Shown here in pieces: positions 51,314-60,188 of a stretch of 64,000 nucleotides of DNA. The number at the start of each line of letters is the position of its first letter. The stretch's first letter is position 1. The translations under genes were made by a program, and so were the position numbers. Below the pieces are notes generated by a model. That model was given only the letters and a program-made list of their open reading frames with translations, was not told the DNA's origin and did not search any database. This DNA comes from Nitrospirillum pindoramense. Its GTDB lineage: Bacteria > Pseudomonadota > Alphaproteobacteria > Azospirillales > Azospirillaceae. The stretch is from positions 186,001 to 250,000 of the forward strand of contig NZ_VITR01000001.1 of the NCBI RefSeq assembly GCF_007827955.1, in the 5' to 3' direction.

Positions 51314-51670
51314 TCAGGGTGTGGCGATTTCCTCGATGGTGCGGTTGAAGCGTTCGGTGGTGTCGGCCTGCGCCGCCTCCGCTGCTTCCTTCCGCTGCAG
51401 ATAGAACAGCCGGTCCAGGAAATCCTGCCGCCAGGCTTCGCGCGCCTCCAGTGCCGGCTGGTCCAGCACCAGCGCCTCGATGCCGGCGGCCAGGTCAATT
51501 CCCTGGGCCTTGGCGACCCGCTCGGCGCTGTCCAGCCGGTCATGCAACACGGAGATCTCGTTGGCCATAACCAGGATCATGGACATGGCCTGATCCAGGC
51601 CAGGCGCGTCGTAGAAGGTCGGGCGCTTGCCCTTGGCGTCCTTCACGACATGGGGGCGGGGCGTGGTCAT
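51314..51670 (-). CDS. Small hypothetical protein coupled to the methyltransferase
   Basis: 118 residues; the start ATG overlaps the methyltransferase stop (TGATGA), so the two are coupled. The sequence is helical and charged (MTTPRPHVVKDAKGKRPTFY; SVLHDRLDSAERVAKAQGID; FLDRLFYLQRKEAAEAAQAD) with no cysteine and no membrane segment. No named family recognised. By position it is probably an accessory or substrate-binding subunit for the methyltransferase. Convergent with the chemoreceptor. Confidence 0.7.
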   Translation of the reverse strand: MTTPRPHVVKDAKGKRPTFYDAPGLDQAMSMILVMANEISVLHDRLDSAERVAKAQGIDLAAGIEALVLDQPALEAREAWRQDFLDRLFYLQRKEAAEAAQADTTERFNRTIEEIATP

Positions 51671-52911
51671 CAGGCGGCATCCTTGTTGATGGCGGCGGTG
51701 GCGGACTTGTGGGCGATCAGCACCTCCCACCCGCCGCCAGGGGCGTATTCGCCGGCGGCGAATTCACGGTCGGCCACGGCCGTGGCGGCCTCCTCGCTAT
51801 AGCCGGCGGCGGCCTGGGCCGCGAATTCCATGACGGCCATGGGGGCGGTGTCGAACCGCACCTCGGCGCGGTCGAAGCCCGCGCGTTCCGCCAGGTCGTA
51901 CTGGTTCATCTCGCGCATCGCGCCCCAGAACGGCTCGTTGTTGTACCAGGTCTCGTTGTCCAGGATGAACTGGGTGAACGGGTCCATCAGGTCGAAGGGC
52001 GGCAGGTCGGCATGGATCATGTAACCACCCGGCGCCAACAGGCGATGGCATTCCTGGAAGATGCGCGGCATGGCCTTGGCGCTGGTCTCGTGCAGCAGGA
52101 TGTGGCTGACCACCAGGTCGAAATGCCCGTCGGGGAAGCGCGTCTCCTCGGCGTTCATCTGGGCGAAGTTGACCTCCAGCCCCAGGCCCGCGGCACGGGC
52201 ATGGGCATAGCGCACGACCGGGGCGCCGACGTCGATGCCCCACACCTCCGCGTCGGGGAACAGCTCCTTGTAGGGCAGGGTGGCGTGACCCACGGTGCAG
52301 CCCATGTCCAGGATGCGCTTGGGTTTGAAGTCCGGGATGCGGCGCTTCAGGTAGTTGCAGACCGAGCGGCCCATGTCGTCGTTCAGCGGGCCCATATAGC
52401 CCATGGCGTAGAGATAGACGCCCCGGTCATAGAGGGCGCCCACGGAAATGTCCTCCTTGGCCACCTCCGTGGTGTAGCCGCCCGGCATGCAGTGGATGTC
52501 CACCGCTGTGACGTAGCGTGGCGGCACGAAGCCGGCGGGGATGTCCAGCCTGGCGGCGGTCTTGGCGGACAGTTCGGCGGCCTTGGCGTTCAGCTCCGGC
52601 AGCTGCCGGTCCACCGTCACGTTGGTGGATTCCCACAACAGTTCCTGGGCGATGCGGTTGGCGGCGGCGTAGTGCTGGAAGTACAGCTCACGCACCATGG
52701 CGCTGCGGATGTCGCGCCGGTCGGCCGGCGGCCGGCCATGGGCGCGCTCGAACGCCGGGACCACGCGGTTGCGATAGACCGGCGTCAGCCCGGGAAGCAG
52801 CTTCTGCTGGATGAAGTTCTTGAAGCTCTTGGTGAATTCCTGCCGCGCCGCTTCGTCGTGCGTGGGCGTCGGCAATACCGGATGCGTGAGTTGCTGGAAG
52901 GTGTTGAGCAT
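51670..52911 (-). CDS. Class I SAM-dependent methyltransferase
   Basis: 413 residues from the ATG at 52911 (GGGGGAG upstream); an upstream in-frame extension is unsupported. Motif I is KRILDMGCTVGHATLPYKEL (199-217), followed by WGIDVGAPVVRYAHARA, FDLVVSHILLHETSAKAMPR and APGGYMIHADLPPFDL, the normal Rossmann order. About 190 N-terminal residues precede the catalytic domain and are unrecognised (VDIHCMPGGYTTEVAKED). Likely methylates a small molecule such as a phenolic or carboxylate. Divergent from the DUF1838 gene. Confidence 0.9.
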   Translation of the reverse strand: MLNTFQQLTHPVLPTPTHDEAARQEFTKSFKNFIQQKLLPGLTPVYRNRVVPAFERAHGRPPADRRDIRSAMVRELYFQHYAAANRIAQELLWESTNVTVDRQLPELNAKAAELSAKTAARLDIPAGFVPPRYVTAVDIHCMPGGYTTEVAKEDISVGALYDRGVYLYAMGYMGPLNDDMGRSVCNYLKRRIPDFKPKRILDMGCTVGHATLPYKELFPDAEVWGIDVGAPVVRYAHARAAGLGLEVNFAQMNAEETRFPDGHFDLVVSHILLHETSAKAMPRIFQECHRLLAPGGYMIHADLPPFDLMDPFTQFILDNETWYNNEPFWGAMREMNQYDLAERAGFDRAEVRFDTAPMAVMEFAAQAAAGYSEEAATAVADREFAAGEYAPGGGWEVLIAHKSATAAINKDAA

Positions 52912-53121
52912 GGCCGCTCCCCCATCGCTGATGTGCGTCGGGGGAATTGAAAGGGCGATCGCCGGGCCAGGCCAAGCGGGCCCCCGGCCTTGTCCACCTG
53001 ATGGTTGAAGCCGGGGCTGAACCTTCCAACGCCGAACCATTCCGGGCCACGCTGTATTCCAAGGCCGGGGCGGGCGTCCCGGCCGGCGAAAGCAGGCAGG
53101 AACAGGGGAGATACCGGAGTC

Positions 53122-54132
53122 ATGAGTGGTCCGGAACTGACCAGGCGAGAAAGCCTGGGTTTGGCGACAATGGCGGCGGCGGCCGGCGCGCTGGGGCTGG
53201 CGTCACCCGCGCGGGCGACGGCCCCGGCCTTTCTCACCCGCGTCGATTTCAAGGATCCCAAGTGGAACCGCGACGCCTATGCCCGCCTGGACATGGACCT
53301 CGACCCGACTAAGCAGAAGGTCGGCTGGTTCCGCGGCACCGTCTATGGCGTGCGCGACAATGAGGCGGTGCGGTCGCTGTTCCAGGTCGACGGCTTCAGC
53401 GTCGTCCGCTCCCAGCAGCTGCCGGACGGCAGCTGGCGCCGCATGTTGCGGGAAATCGGCTTCTACCGAGATCTCCAGACCGGCCAGCTCATGGACACCT
53501 GGCACAACCCCTACACCAATGAGGATGTGCGGGTCGTTCCCATCGCCAACGATCCCTTCAACTTCACCATCAGCGAATTCCTGCCGGAACCGCCGTCTTA
53601 CGGCGGTCTGAACAAGGACAAGCCGCCGAAGCGGCCGTTCCTCATGAACTGGACCGACGGGCCGGACGGCACGGTGCACCTGTCGACCGACATCCACCTG
53701 TTCTACCCGTCCGCCCTGCAGCCCGACAAATGGCCGCGCGAATCCTCTGGCGCCTTCAACCGGGTGTCGGAAATGTTCCATTACGTGGTCAAGCGCCGGG
53801 ATCTGGAAGACCCGGCCATGACCCATGTGCCAGCTGTCGGTTCCTGGTCGCGCATCACGCCTTGGCTGCCCTGGATGCTGATGGGCCAGGCCGCCGGCTG
53901 CATCAGCTATTTCTGCACCTTCGGCACGGCGCCCAGCATCGACCAATTGCCGGCCGACGTGGTCGCCAAGGCCCGCGCCATGGACGCGAAATGGCTGAGC
54001 GCCCCCGACAGCGATTACGGCCCGTCGCTGTCCAGCCTGGAGAATTATGCCCATCAGCAGACGCCGGCGTCCGTGCCGGCGGGCTGGGCCCCGCCCGCCC
54101 CGCCGCCGCCGCGCACCCTGCCGGGCCGCTGA
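53122..54132 (+). CDS. Tat-exported DUF1838 protein
   Basis: 336 residues from the ATG at 53122 (GGAG upstream). Twin-arginine signal LTRRESLGLATMAAAAGALG LASPARA. The body is the DUF1838 family (WFRGTVYGVRDNEAVRSLFQ; EIGFYRDLQTGQLMDTWHNP; YTNEDVRVVPIANDPFNF; PWMLMGQAAGCISYFCTFGT). Its function is unknown in the literature I can recall, but genes of this family recur in aromatic and steroid catabolic clusters. Divergent from the methyltransferase and followed by an MFS transporter. Pro-rich C-terminus (PPAPPPPRTLPGR). Confidence 0.9.
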   Translation: MSGPELTRRESLGLATMAAAAGALGLASPARATAPAFLTRVDFKDPKWNRDAYARLDMDLDPTKQKVGWFRGTVYGVRDNEAVRSLFQVDGFSVVRSQQLPDGSWRRMLREIGFYRDLQTGQLMDTWHNPYTNEDVRVVPIANDPFNFTISEFLPEPPSYGGLNKDKPPKRPFLMNWTDGPDGTVHLSTDIHLFYPSALQPDKWPRESSGAFNRVSEMFHYVVKRRDLEDPAMTHVPAVGSWSRITPWLPWMLMGQAAGCISYFCTFGTAPSIDQLPADVVAKARAMDAKWLSAPDSDYGPSLSSLENYAHQQTPASVPAGWAPPAPPPPRTLPGR

Positions 54133-54260
54133 CCCACGCCAGCCGCCCGCTGGCGGGGTCATTTGGGGGGACGGCCTTGCCATGCCGGGGCCGTCCCTTT
54201 GCCTTTCCGGCAGCCCCAACACCGACCGCCCCAACACTCATCGCAAGGAACATCGCCCTC

Positions 54261-55610
54261 ATGAGCATCGCGCTTTCCGAACAGGGGCCCGCAGCACCCG
54301 GGCGCTTGGGTCTCCTGGCCCAGGCGGGGTATGGCGTGGGGCAGATCGCCGGCCAGGTCTTCCGCGACGTGCCGTCGCTGCTGCTGATGTTCTTCATGAC
54401 CAATGTCTTGGGTATCGAGCCGGCGCTGGCGGGGGCCGCCATCTTCGTGCCCAAGCTGGTCTGGGGCGTGGGCTGTGACCTGCTGGTCGGCATCCTGTCG
54501 GATCGGTGGAAGCACCGTTTCGCGCGCAGGGGCTGGTTACTGGTCGGGGCGCTGGGCGCGCCGGTGGCCCTGATCCTGCTGTTCCATGTGCCGGATTTGC
54601 CGGTCACGGCCCGCGTCGCGTATGTCGCGGTGGCCTTCAGCCTCTACATGGCCGTGTTCGCCTGCTTCTCCGTCCCCTATCTCGCCATCGCCGGTGAACT
54701 GTCCAGCGACCCGCACCAGCGGACGGTGCTGATGGCCTGGCGTCTGGTCTTCACCGCCCTCGGCGTGCTGGTCGGCGGCGCCTTGGCCCCCTATCTGGTG
54801 CAGAGCCTGGGCGGCGGTCAGCCGGCGTATGAGGGCATGTCCCGCTTCCTGGCGGTGATCTGCCCGCTGTCGCTGGTCCTGGCCTATTTCGGGTCCGGTC
54901 GCGCCCGCCGCCAGGCGCCCGCGGCTAGTGTCCCGCAGCCTGCCCATCGCCGCCTGGCCGCGCGGGAGGTGGTGGCGACACTGGCGGCACCCCGCTTCTC
55001 CGTCCTGCTGCTGGCCAACCTGTTGCAACTGGCCGGGTCCGGCATGGCCTATGCCTCGATGCTGTATTTCCTGACCTACAATATGGCGCGGACGGATGCC
55101 TTCCAGTTGATCGGCGGCCTGGTGATCATCGCCTGCGCCGGCATCGTCGCGGCCCAGCCGGCCTGGGTCGCCCTTGCCCGTCGCATTGGCAAAAAGCCGG
55201 TCTACATCCTGGCCGCCGCCGGCTATGGCGTGGCCTACCTGGGCTGGTCCATGAGCGCCGGCGCCGGGACGGTGGTGGCCTACGCCTTCTCCTTCGTCGC
55301 CGCCATCTTCAATTCCGGCTGGACCCTGTTGGGCTTTTCCATGATGACCGACATCGCGGGCGACGATCAGGCCCATGCCGGGCTTTATTCCGCCGCCTGG
55401 ATCGCGGTGGACAAGGTGGGCTTCGCGCTGGGCGGCACGCTGCTGGTCGGCCTGGTGCTGTCGGGCTTCGGCTTCGACGCCGCGCGGGCCGTGGCCGGCC
55501 AGCCGCAGACCGACCTGGCCCTGACCGGGGTCATGCTGGCGTTCGGCGTGGTTCCCGCCCTGTTGAACGTGTCATCGGCTTTGCTGTACTGGCGGTTCGG
55601 TCGGGCCTGA
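54261..55610 (+). CDS. MFS transporter (glycoside-pentoside-hexuronide/cation symporter-like)
   Basis: 449 residues from the ATG at 54261. About 12 hydrophobic segments. The N-terminal loop pattern GYGVGQIAGQVFRDVPSLLL MFF and LLVGILSDRWKHRFARRGWL resemble the GPH sugar:cation symporter branch (MelB-like), where a D-R-(x)-R motif follows TM2. FSVPYLAIAGELSSDPHQRT matches the P-Y-x-A-x-x-x-E loop seen in the same branch. Substrate unknown; probably imports a pathway compound or a glycoside precursor. A second MFS gene follows 50 bases later. Confidence 0.87.
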   Translation: MSIALSEQGPAAPGRLGLLAQAGYGVGQIAGQVFRDVPSLLLMFFMTNVLGIEPALAGAAIFVPKLVWGVGCDLLVGILSDRWKHRFARRGWLLVGALGAPVALILLFHVPDLPVTARVAYVAVAFSLYMAVFACFSVPYLAIAGELSSDPHQRTVLMAWRLVFTALGVLVGGALAPYLVQSLGGGQPAYEGMSRFLAVICPLSLVLAYFGSGRARRQAPAASVPQPAHRRLAAREVVATLAAPRFSVLLLANLLQLAGSGMAYASMLYFLTYNMARTDAFQLIGGLVIIACAGIVAAQPAWVALARRIGKKPVYILAAAGYGVAYLGWSMSAGAGTVVAYAFSFVAAIFNSGWTLLGFSMMTDIAGDDQAHAGLYSAAWIAVDKVGFALGGTLLVGLVLSGFGFDAARAVAGQPQTDLALTGVMLAFGVVPALLNVSSALLYWRFGRA

Positions 55611-55660
55611 AGCAAGCGGCCGGGGGACTATCGGGTGATTTCAGTCAGGGGGACGGGGCG

Positions 55661-56911
55661 ATGGAGGAATTCCGCAAGGGGTGGCGGCTGGTCTTGGCGG
55701 CGGCCACCGGCGTGGGGCTGGGCATCACCGGCCTGACCTTCTACACCCTGGGCATCTTCATCGGGCCCCTGTCCCAGGAATTCGGCTGGTCCCGCACCGC
55801 CATTTCCGGGGCCACCCTGCTGACCACGGCCACCACCATCCTGCTGGGCCCCGTCGTCGGCCGCCTGGTCGACCGCCTGGGCGGGCGGCGCGTGGGCATG
55901 GCGTCGCTGTTCCTGCTGGCCCTGGGCCTCGTCGGGCTCAGCCATATCGGCCCCTCGCTCACCAGCTTCTACCTGGCGTTCGGGTGCGCCATGGTGCTGG
56001 GGGCGGGCACGCTGCCCATCGTGTGGACGCGGGCGGTCAACGCCAGCTTCGACCGCTCCCGCGGCTTGGCGCTGGGCCTGACGCTGACGGGCACCGGCGT
56101 CTGCGGCATCCTGGCCCCGCCCTTCACCCAATGGCTGGTGACCACCCACGGCTGGCGCGTCGCCTATCTGGGGCAGGCGGCGCTGGTGGCGGGGCTGGGG
56201 CTGGCCGTCGTGGGCCTGTTCTTCCGTGAGGCTACGGGCACCAGCGCTGTCGCCGCGTCGGCCCCGGCGATGCCGGAACGCCCCAGCCTGACCCTGGCGG
56301 AGGCGCGCCGCACCCGGCAGTTCTGGGGCCTGGGCGTCGGCCTGCTGTTCGCCTCCTTCGCCGTTGCCAGCCTGATCGTGCACCTGGTCCCCATGCTGTC
56401 CGGCGCCGGTGTCGAGCGCGCCACGGCCGTCTGGTACGCCAGCCTGCTGGGCATGGCCATCATCGTCGGCCGCCTGGGCGTGGGGGGCCTGGTCGACCGC
56501 CTGCACCCGCCGGGGGTCGCCGCCGCCGTCATGGCCGCCGCCGCCCTGGGCTGCGCGTTGCTGGCGCTGTCGGGCGCCACCATGCCGGGGACCAATGCCG
56601 CGCTGGTGCTGCCGGCGGTCCTGCTGATCGGTTTCGCCGCCGGGGCCGAGGTCGATCTGGTCGCCTTCCTGGTCAGCCGCTATTTCGGCCTGCGCAGTTA
56701 TGGCGAGATCTATGGCTGGCAATTGGGCTTCTTCGCCTTGGGCGCCGGCCTGGGTCCCATGGGCGTCGGGCGCCTCTATGACATGACCGGCGGGTATGGT
56801 GCCGGCTTGGGCGCCTGCGCGGCCGGTTTCCTGGTCGGCGCCGCAGCCTTGGGCACGCTGGGGCCCGTGCCCAAGGTCGCGCCGCCGGTGGTTTGTCCAC
56901 AGGCCGGATAG
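55661..56911 (+). CDS. MFS transporter (monocarboxylate/OFA-like)
   Basis: 416 residues with 12 predicted helices. The N-terminus GITGLTFYTLGIFIGPLSQE FGWSR and the loop GPVVGRLVDRLGGRRVGM (MFS signature D-R-x-G-G-R) match the oxalate/formate and monocarboxylate transporter branch. A central cytoplasmic loop is short and alanine-rich. The paired MFS genes at 54.3-56.9 kb imply uptake of more than one intermediate, or uptake and efflux. Substrate unknown. Confidence 0.92.
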   Translation: MEEFRKGWRLVLAAATGVGLGITGLTFYTLGIFIGPLSQEFGWSRTAISGATLLTTATTILLGPVVGRLVDRLGGRRVGMASLFLLALGLVGLSHIGPSLTSFYLAFGCAMVLGAGTLPIVWTRAVNASFDRSRGLALGLTLTGTGVCGILAPPFTQWLVTTHGWRVAYLGQAALVAGLGLAVVGLFFREATGTSAVAASAPAMPERPSLTLAEARRTRQFWGLGVGLLFASFAVASLIVHLVPMLSGAGVERATAVWYASLLGMAIIVGRLGVGGLVDRLHPPGVAAAVMAAAALGCALLALSGATMPGTNAALVLPAVLLIGFAAGAEVDLVAFLVSRYFGLRSYGEIYGWQLGFFALGAGLGPMGVGRLYDMTGGYGAGLGACAAGFLVGAAALGTLGPVPKVAPPVVCPQAG

Positions 56912-57001
56912 TCGGGGCGTCGGCGCAAGGCGGGGCGAGCCGGCGCTGGCATGGTTGGGGCTTCAGATTTCCGCCCCGCGCTGAAGGACGGCACCCGCCC
57001 C

Positions 57002-58615
57002 ATGACCCAGCCCCTGCAGACCCCGATAGATGTTCCCGCTGCCCCCGGTCCGGCAGACGACCCCCTGATCCGCGACCTGCGCCGGTTGCTGGGGGAGGAC
57101 GCCGTCCTGACTGATGGGGAAGCCCTGGCCTTCCATGGTCAGGACGTTTATGCCGCCGGGGCGTCCCTGCGGGCCGTGGTGCGCCCCGCCAGCCGTCCCG
57201 CGCTGGCCCAAGCTTTGGGCATGCTGACCGCGGCCGGCGTGGCCGTCGTGCCGCGGGGCGGCGGCATGTCCTATTCCGGTGGCTACCTGGCCCCCACAGC
57301 GGGTGCCGTGCTGGTGGATACCGGCGCGCTGGACCAAGTCATCGAGATCAACCCGCACGACATGTATGTCGTGGCCGAGGCGGGCGTGACCTGGGCGGCG
57401 CTGGACGCCGCGCTGGCGCCGCACGGCCTGCGCACCCCGTTCTGGGGCCCGTTCTCCGGCATCCGCGCCACCGTCGGCGGTTCGATTTCCCAGAACGCCG
57501 TCACCTACGGCACCGGGCTTTACGGCACCGCCGTCGACAGCCTGGTGGGGCTGGAGGTGGCGCTGGCCGATGGCCGCCTGATCCGCACCGGCAGCTGGGG
57601 GCATGGCACGGCGGCCCCCTTCTTCCGCCACTTCGGTCCCGACCTGACGGGCCTGTTCGGCGGCGACGCCGGGGCCCTGGGCATCAAGACCGCGGCGGCC
57701 TTTCGTCTGGTCAAGCGGCGGTCCATCACCACCGGCCTGTCCTTCGGCTTCCAGGATTTCCAGGGCCTGCTGGGCGGCATGGCGGCGGTGGCGCGCGAGG
57801 GTATCGCGTCCGAGGGCTTCGGGCTGGACCCTTTCCTGCAGAACCAGCGCCTGGGCATGGGCGACTTGAAGTCCGACCTCAAGATGCTGCTGGCCGTGGG
57901 CAAGGCGGGCCGGGGGCCGGTGGAGGCGCTGTGGCAGATGGCCAAGATCGCCGTCGCCGGCCGTGGCTTCCTCAAGGATGTAAACTATTCCGCCCATTAC
58001 ACCGTGGACGCCGCCGACCGGGATGAGGAACGCTCCCTGCTGCGCCGGGTGCGCGCCGCCGTGGCACCCTTCGGGCGGGAAATTGAGAACTCCATGCCCA
58101 CGGTGGTGCGGGCCTATCCCTTCCCGCCGCTGAACCACATCCTGGGCCCCAAGGGGGAGCGGTGGGTGCCTGTCCACGGCATCCTGCCGTTCAGCAGGGT
58201 TGGCGATTTCCGCACCGCGCTGGAGGGGTTGTACGCCGCGCGGGCCGAGGCGATGACGCGGCACAAGGTGCTGGTGGCCGCCATGTTCAGCACCGTGTCC
58301 ACCAACGCCTTCCTCTATGAGATCGCCATTTATTGGGAGGAGGCGCGCGCCGCCTTCCACGACCGCATGTTGGAGCCGTCCGCCGCCGCCAGCCTGGCGC
58401 GCTATCCCGCCAATCCGGAAGGCACGGCCCTGGTGGAGGCGCTGAAGGCCGACATCGTCGACCTGTTCCACCGCCACGGCGCGGCGCATCTTCAGGTCGG
58501 CCGCCTCTATCCCCTGGCGGCCGACCGCGACCCGGCCGCCGACGAGCTGCTGCGCTCCGTCAAGCGCTGGGCCGATCCGGCGGGCTTGGTCAACCCCGGC
58601 GCCCTGGGGCTCTGA
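57002..58615 (+). CDS. FAD-linked oxidase/dehydrogenase (FAD_binding_4 family)
   Basis: 537 residues from the ATG at 57002. The PCMH-type FAD fold is evident: LRAVVRPASRPALAQALGML, AAGVAVVPRGGGMSYSGGYL, VDTGALDQVIEINPHDMYVV and TVGGSISQNAVTYGTGLYGT, then GGDAGALGIKTAAAFRLV. The C-terminal half has WVPVHGILPFSRVGDFRTAL and ends ADPAGLVNPGALGL, as in glycolate/D-lactate oxidases and p-cresol methylhydroxylase or vanillyl-alcohol oxidase flavoproteins. A small periplasmic-type cytochrome c is encoded 1.1 kb downstream, an arrangement reminiscent of p-cresol methylhydroxylase. No signal peptide, so electron transfer to that cytochrome would need another route. Coupled to IclR by a one-base gap. 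Confidence 0.88.
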   Translation: MTQPLQTPIDVPAAPGPADDPLIRDLRRLLGEDAVLTDGEALAFHGQDVYAAGASLRAVVRPASRPALAQALGMLTAAGVAVVPRGGGMSYSGGYLAPTAGAVLVDTGALDQVIEINPHDMYVVAEAGVTWAALDAALAPHGLRTPFWGPFSGIRATVGGSISQNAVTYGTGLYGTAVDSLVGLEVALADGRLIRTGSWGHGTAAPFFRHFGPDLTGLFGGDAGALGIKTAAAFRLVKRRSITTGLSFGFQDFQGLLGGMAAVAREGIASEGFGLDPFLQNQRLGMGDLKSDLKMLLAVGKAGRGPVEALWQMAKIAVAGRGFLKDVNYSAHYTVDAADRDEERSLLRRVRAAVAPFGREIENSMPTVVRAYPFPPLNHILGPKGERWVPVHGILPFSRVGDFRTALEGLYAARAEAMTRHKVLVAAMFSTVSTNAFLYEIAIYWEEARAAFHDRMLEPSAAASLARYPANPEGTALVEALKADIVDLFHRHGAAHLQVGRLYPLAADRDPAADELLRSVKRWADPAGLVNPGALGL

Positions 58616-58616
58616 C

Positions 58617-59498
58617 ATGGCGGCGGGGCGGCCGGACGGGAAGGCGGACGGGCGGGAGGATCGCGCAGGCGCGGAGGGGCGCGCGGAGGGGGGCACCGAC
58701 AGGGGCGTGCCCATCCGCGCCATCAGCCGCGCCATCGCGGTGCTGAAGGCCATCAACCGCCACGGCTCCCTGACTATGATGGACATCGCGCGCGCCGCTG
58801 GCCTGCCCTATCCCACGACTTGCCGCCTGGTGCAGACCCTGATCTTCGAAGGGTTGGTGGAGCAGGAGCCCGACCGCAAACAGTACCGCCCCACCGCCCT
58901 GGTCCAAAGCCTGGCCTATGGCTTCCAGCAGGACGACCGGTTGGTGGAGGTGGCGCGGCCCCATATCCTAGCCCTGACGCGGCGCGTCGGCTGGCCCGTT
59001 TCCATCGCCATGCGCGTCGGCGCGGCGATGGTGCTGCGCGACAGCACCCACGCGAAGACACCCCTGACCTTCGATCACTATTACCCCGGCTTCACCGTGC
59101 CGCTGCTGGAAAGCGCGTCGGGCAAGCTGTCCCTGGCCCATGCGCCGGATGAGGAGCGGCAGGCGCTGCTGGCGTGGCTGGAGGCGGCGGGTGCCGTGGC
59201 GCCGGCCTACCTGCGCGCCGCCGCCACCCTGGTGGATGTGGCGCGCATCCGGCGGCAGGGATACGCGGTCCAGGACCTCAACCACCACAACCTGACGCCG
59301 GGCAAGACCTCCTCCATCGCGGTGCCCATCTTCGTGGGGGACCAGTTCAAGGCGGCCATGACCCTGATCTTTTTCGCGGCGTCGATGGACGTGGGGGCCG
59401 CGTTGGACCGCTACCTGGGCGAGTTGACGGCCACCGCCCAGGCCATCGGCGCGGAGTTGCAGCCGGCGGCCGGCCGCAAACGCGCCGCCGGCGCCTGA
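58617..59498 (+). CDS. IclR-family transcriptional regulator (second copy)
   Basis: 293 residues. The ATG lies one base after the oxidase stop, so it is coupled. A 28-residue acidic/basic low-complexity leader (DGKADGREDRAGAEGRAEGG) precedes the winged HTH (RAIAVLKAINRHGSLTMMDI; ARAAGLPYPTTCRLVQTLIF), and the effector domain holds VPLLESASGKLSLAHAPDEE and TSSIAVPIFVGDQFKAAMTL. It differs in sequence from the IclR gene at 36.6 kb. Together they may respond to an early and a late pathway intermediate; inference from organisation. Confidence 0.9.
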   Translation: MAAGRPDGKADGREDRAGAEGRAEGGTDRGVPIRAISRAIAVLKAINRHGSLTMMDIARAAGLPYPTTCRLVQTLIFEGLVEQEPDRKQYRPTALVQSLAYGFQQDDRLVEVARPHILALTRRVGWPVSIAMRVGAAMVLRDSTHAKTPLTFDHYYPGFTVPLLESASGKLSLAHAPDEERQALLAWLEAAGAVAPAYLRAAATLVDVARIRRQGYAVQDLNHHNLTPGKTSSIAVPIFVGDQFKAAMTLIFFAASMDVGAALDRYLGELTATAQAIGAELQPAAGRKRAAGA

Positions 59499-59677
59499 CC
59501 GGCCGTCACGGGCCCGAATTTATCCGCAGGGTGGTCAAACCCGGGCTGGCGTGTCGACCGGCCGCGTCCTTAGCGGCCACACTTGGGCCATCAACACCGG
59601 GGCTGACGATTGCGCCCACACCCCCCGCGCGCTCGTTTCCCAGCCCGATAGGAAAATAGCTGACTGTGGAGGCATCC

Positions 59678-60121
59678 TTGAATTCCGCTGGGAATCCCGC
59701 TGGTGGTCGCACCGTCCGTCATGTCGCCGCCCGGCTGGCAATCCCCGCCGCCCTGGCCCTGGGCATGCTCCTGCCCGCCGGCGGCGCGCTGGCCCAGGTG
59801 GCGGCCGACAAGGGTGCGACCGAAAAGGGCGAGAAGCTCTCCATCCGCTGCCGCACCTGCCATGAGTTCGCAGCCGGCAAGCCCCACAAGGTGGGCCCCA
59901 ACCTGCACGGCCTGTTCGGCCGCACGGCGGGGCAGGAGCCGGGCTTCAACTACTCCAAGGCTCTGCGCGACAGCGGCATCGTCTGGGACGAAAAGGCGCT
60001 GGACGCCTGGCTGACGCGGCCCAGCGGCCTGGTCAGCGGCACGACGATGGCCTTCATGGGCCTGCCCGACAAGGCTGACCGCGACGCCCTGATCGCCTGG
60101 CTGCGGGAAGCGACCCGCTGA
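59678..60121 (+). CDS. Small exported class I cytochrome c
   Basis: 147 residues if started at the TTG at 59678, which has GGAGG five bases upstream; GTG at 59666 is the alternative and would overlap that site. Signal peptide [20 protein letters not shown] to ALA. Single heme motif RCRTCHEF (C58-x2-C61-H62 from the TTG), then [12 protein letters not shown] and [20 protein letters not shown] with Met as the second ligand, the cytochrome c2/c550 pattern. Periplasmic electron carrier, possibly partner of the FAD oxidase or the membrane cytochrome. Sits between IclR and a flavin monooxygenase. Confidence 0.9.
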   Translation: MNSAGNPAGGRTVRHVAARLAIPAALALGMLLPAGGALAQVAADKGATEKGEKLSIRCRTCHEFAAGKPHKVGPNLHGLFGRTAGQEPGFNYSKALRDSGIVWDEKALDAWLTRPSGLVSGTTMAFMGLPDKADRDALIAWLREATR

Positions 60122-60188
60122 CCATCCCCCTACCCGGTTTCCCTATGGCGGCCGCGCTCGACGGCCCCGGTTTCAAAGGTTGATCCTG

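Noticed and set aside
49615-51543. 642-codon frame on the minus strand
   Set aside because: Antisense to the chemoreceptor and rich in Gly/His/Arg; not a gene.
56963-58786. 607-codon frame on the minus strand
   Set aside because: Antisense shadow of the FAD oxidase and IclR genes; Gly/Gln/His/Arg-rich without motifs.
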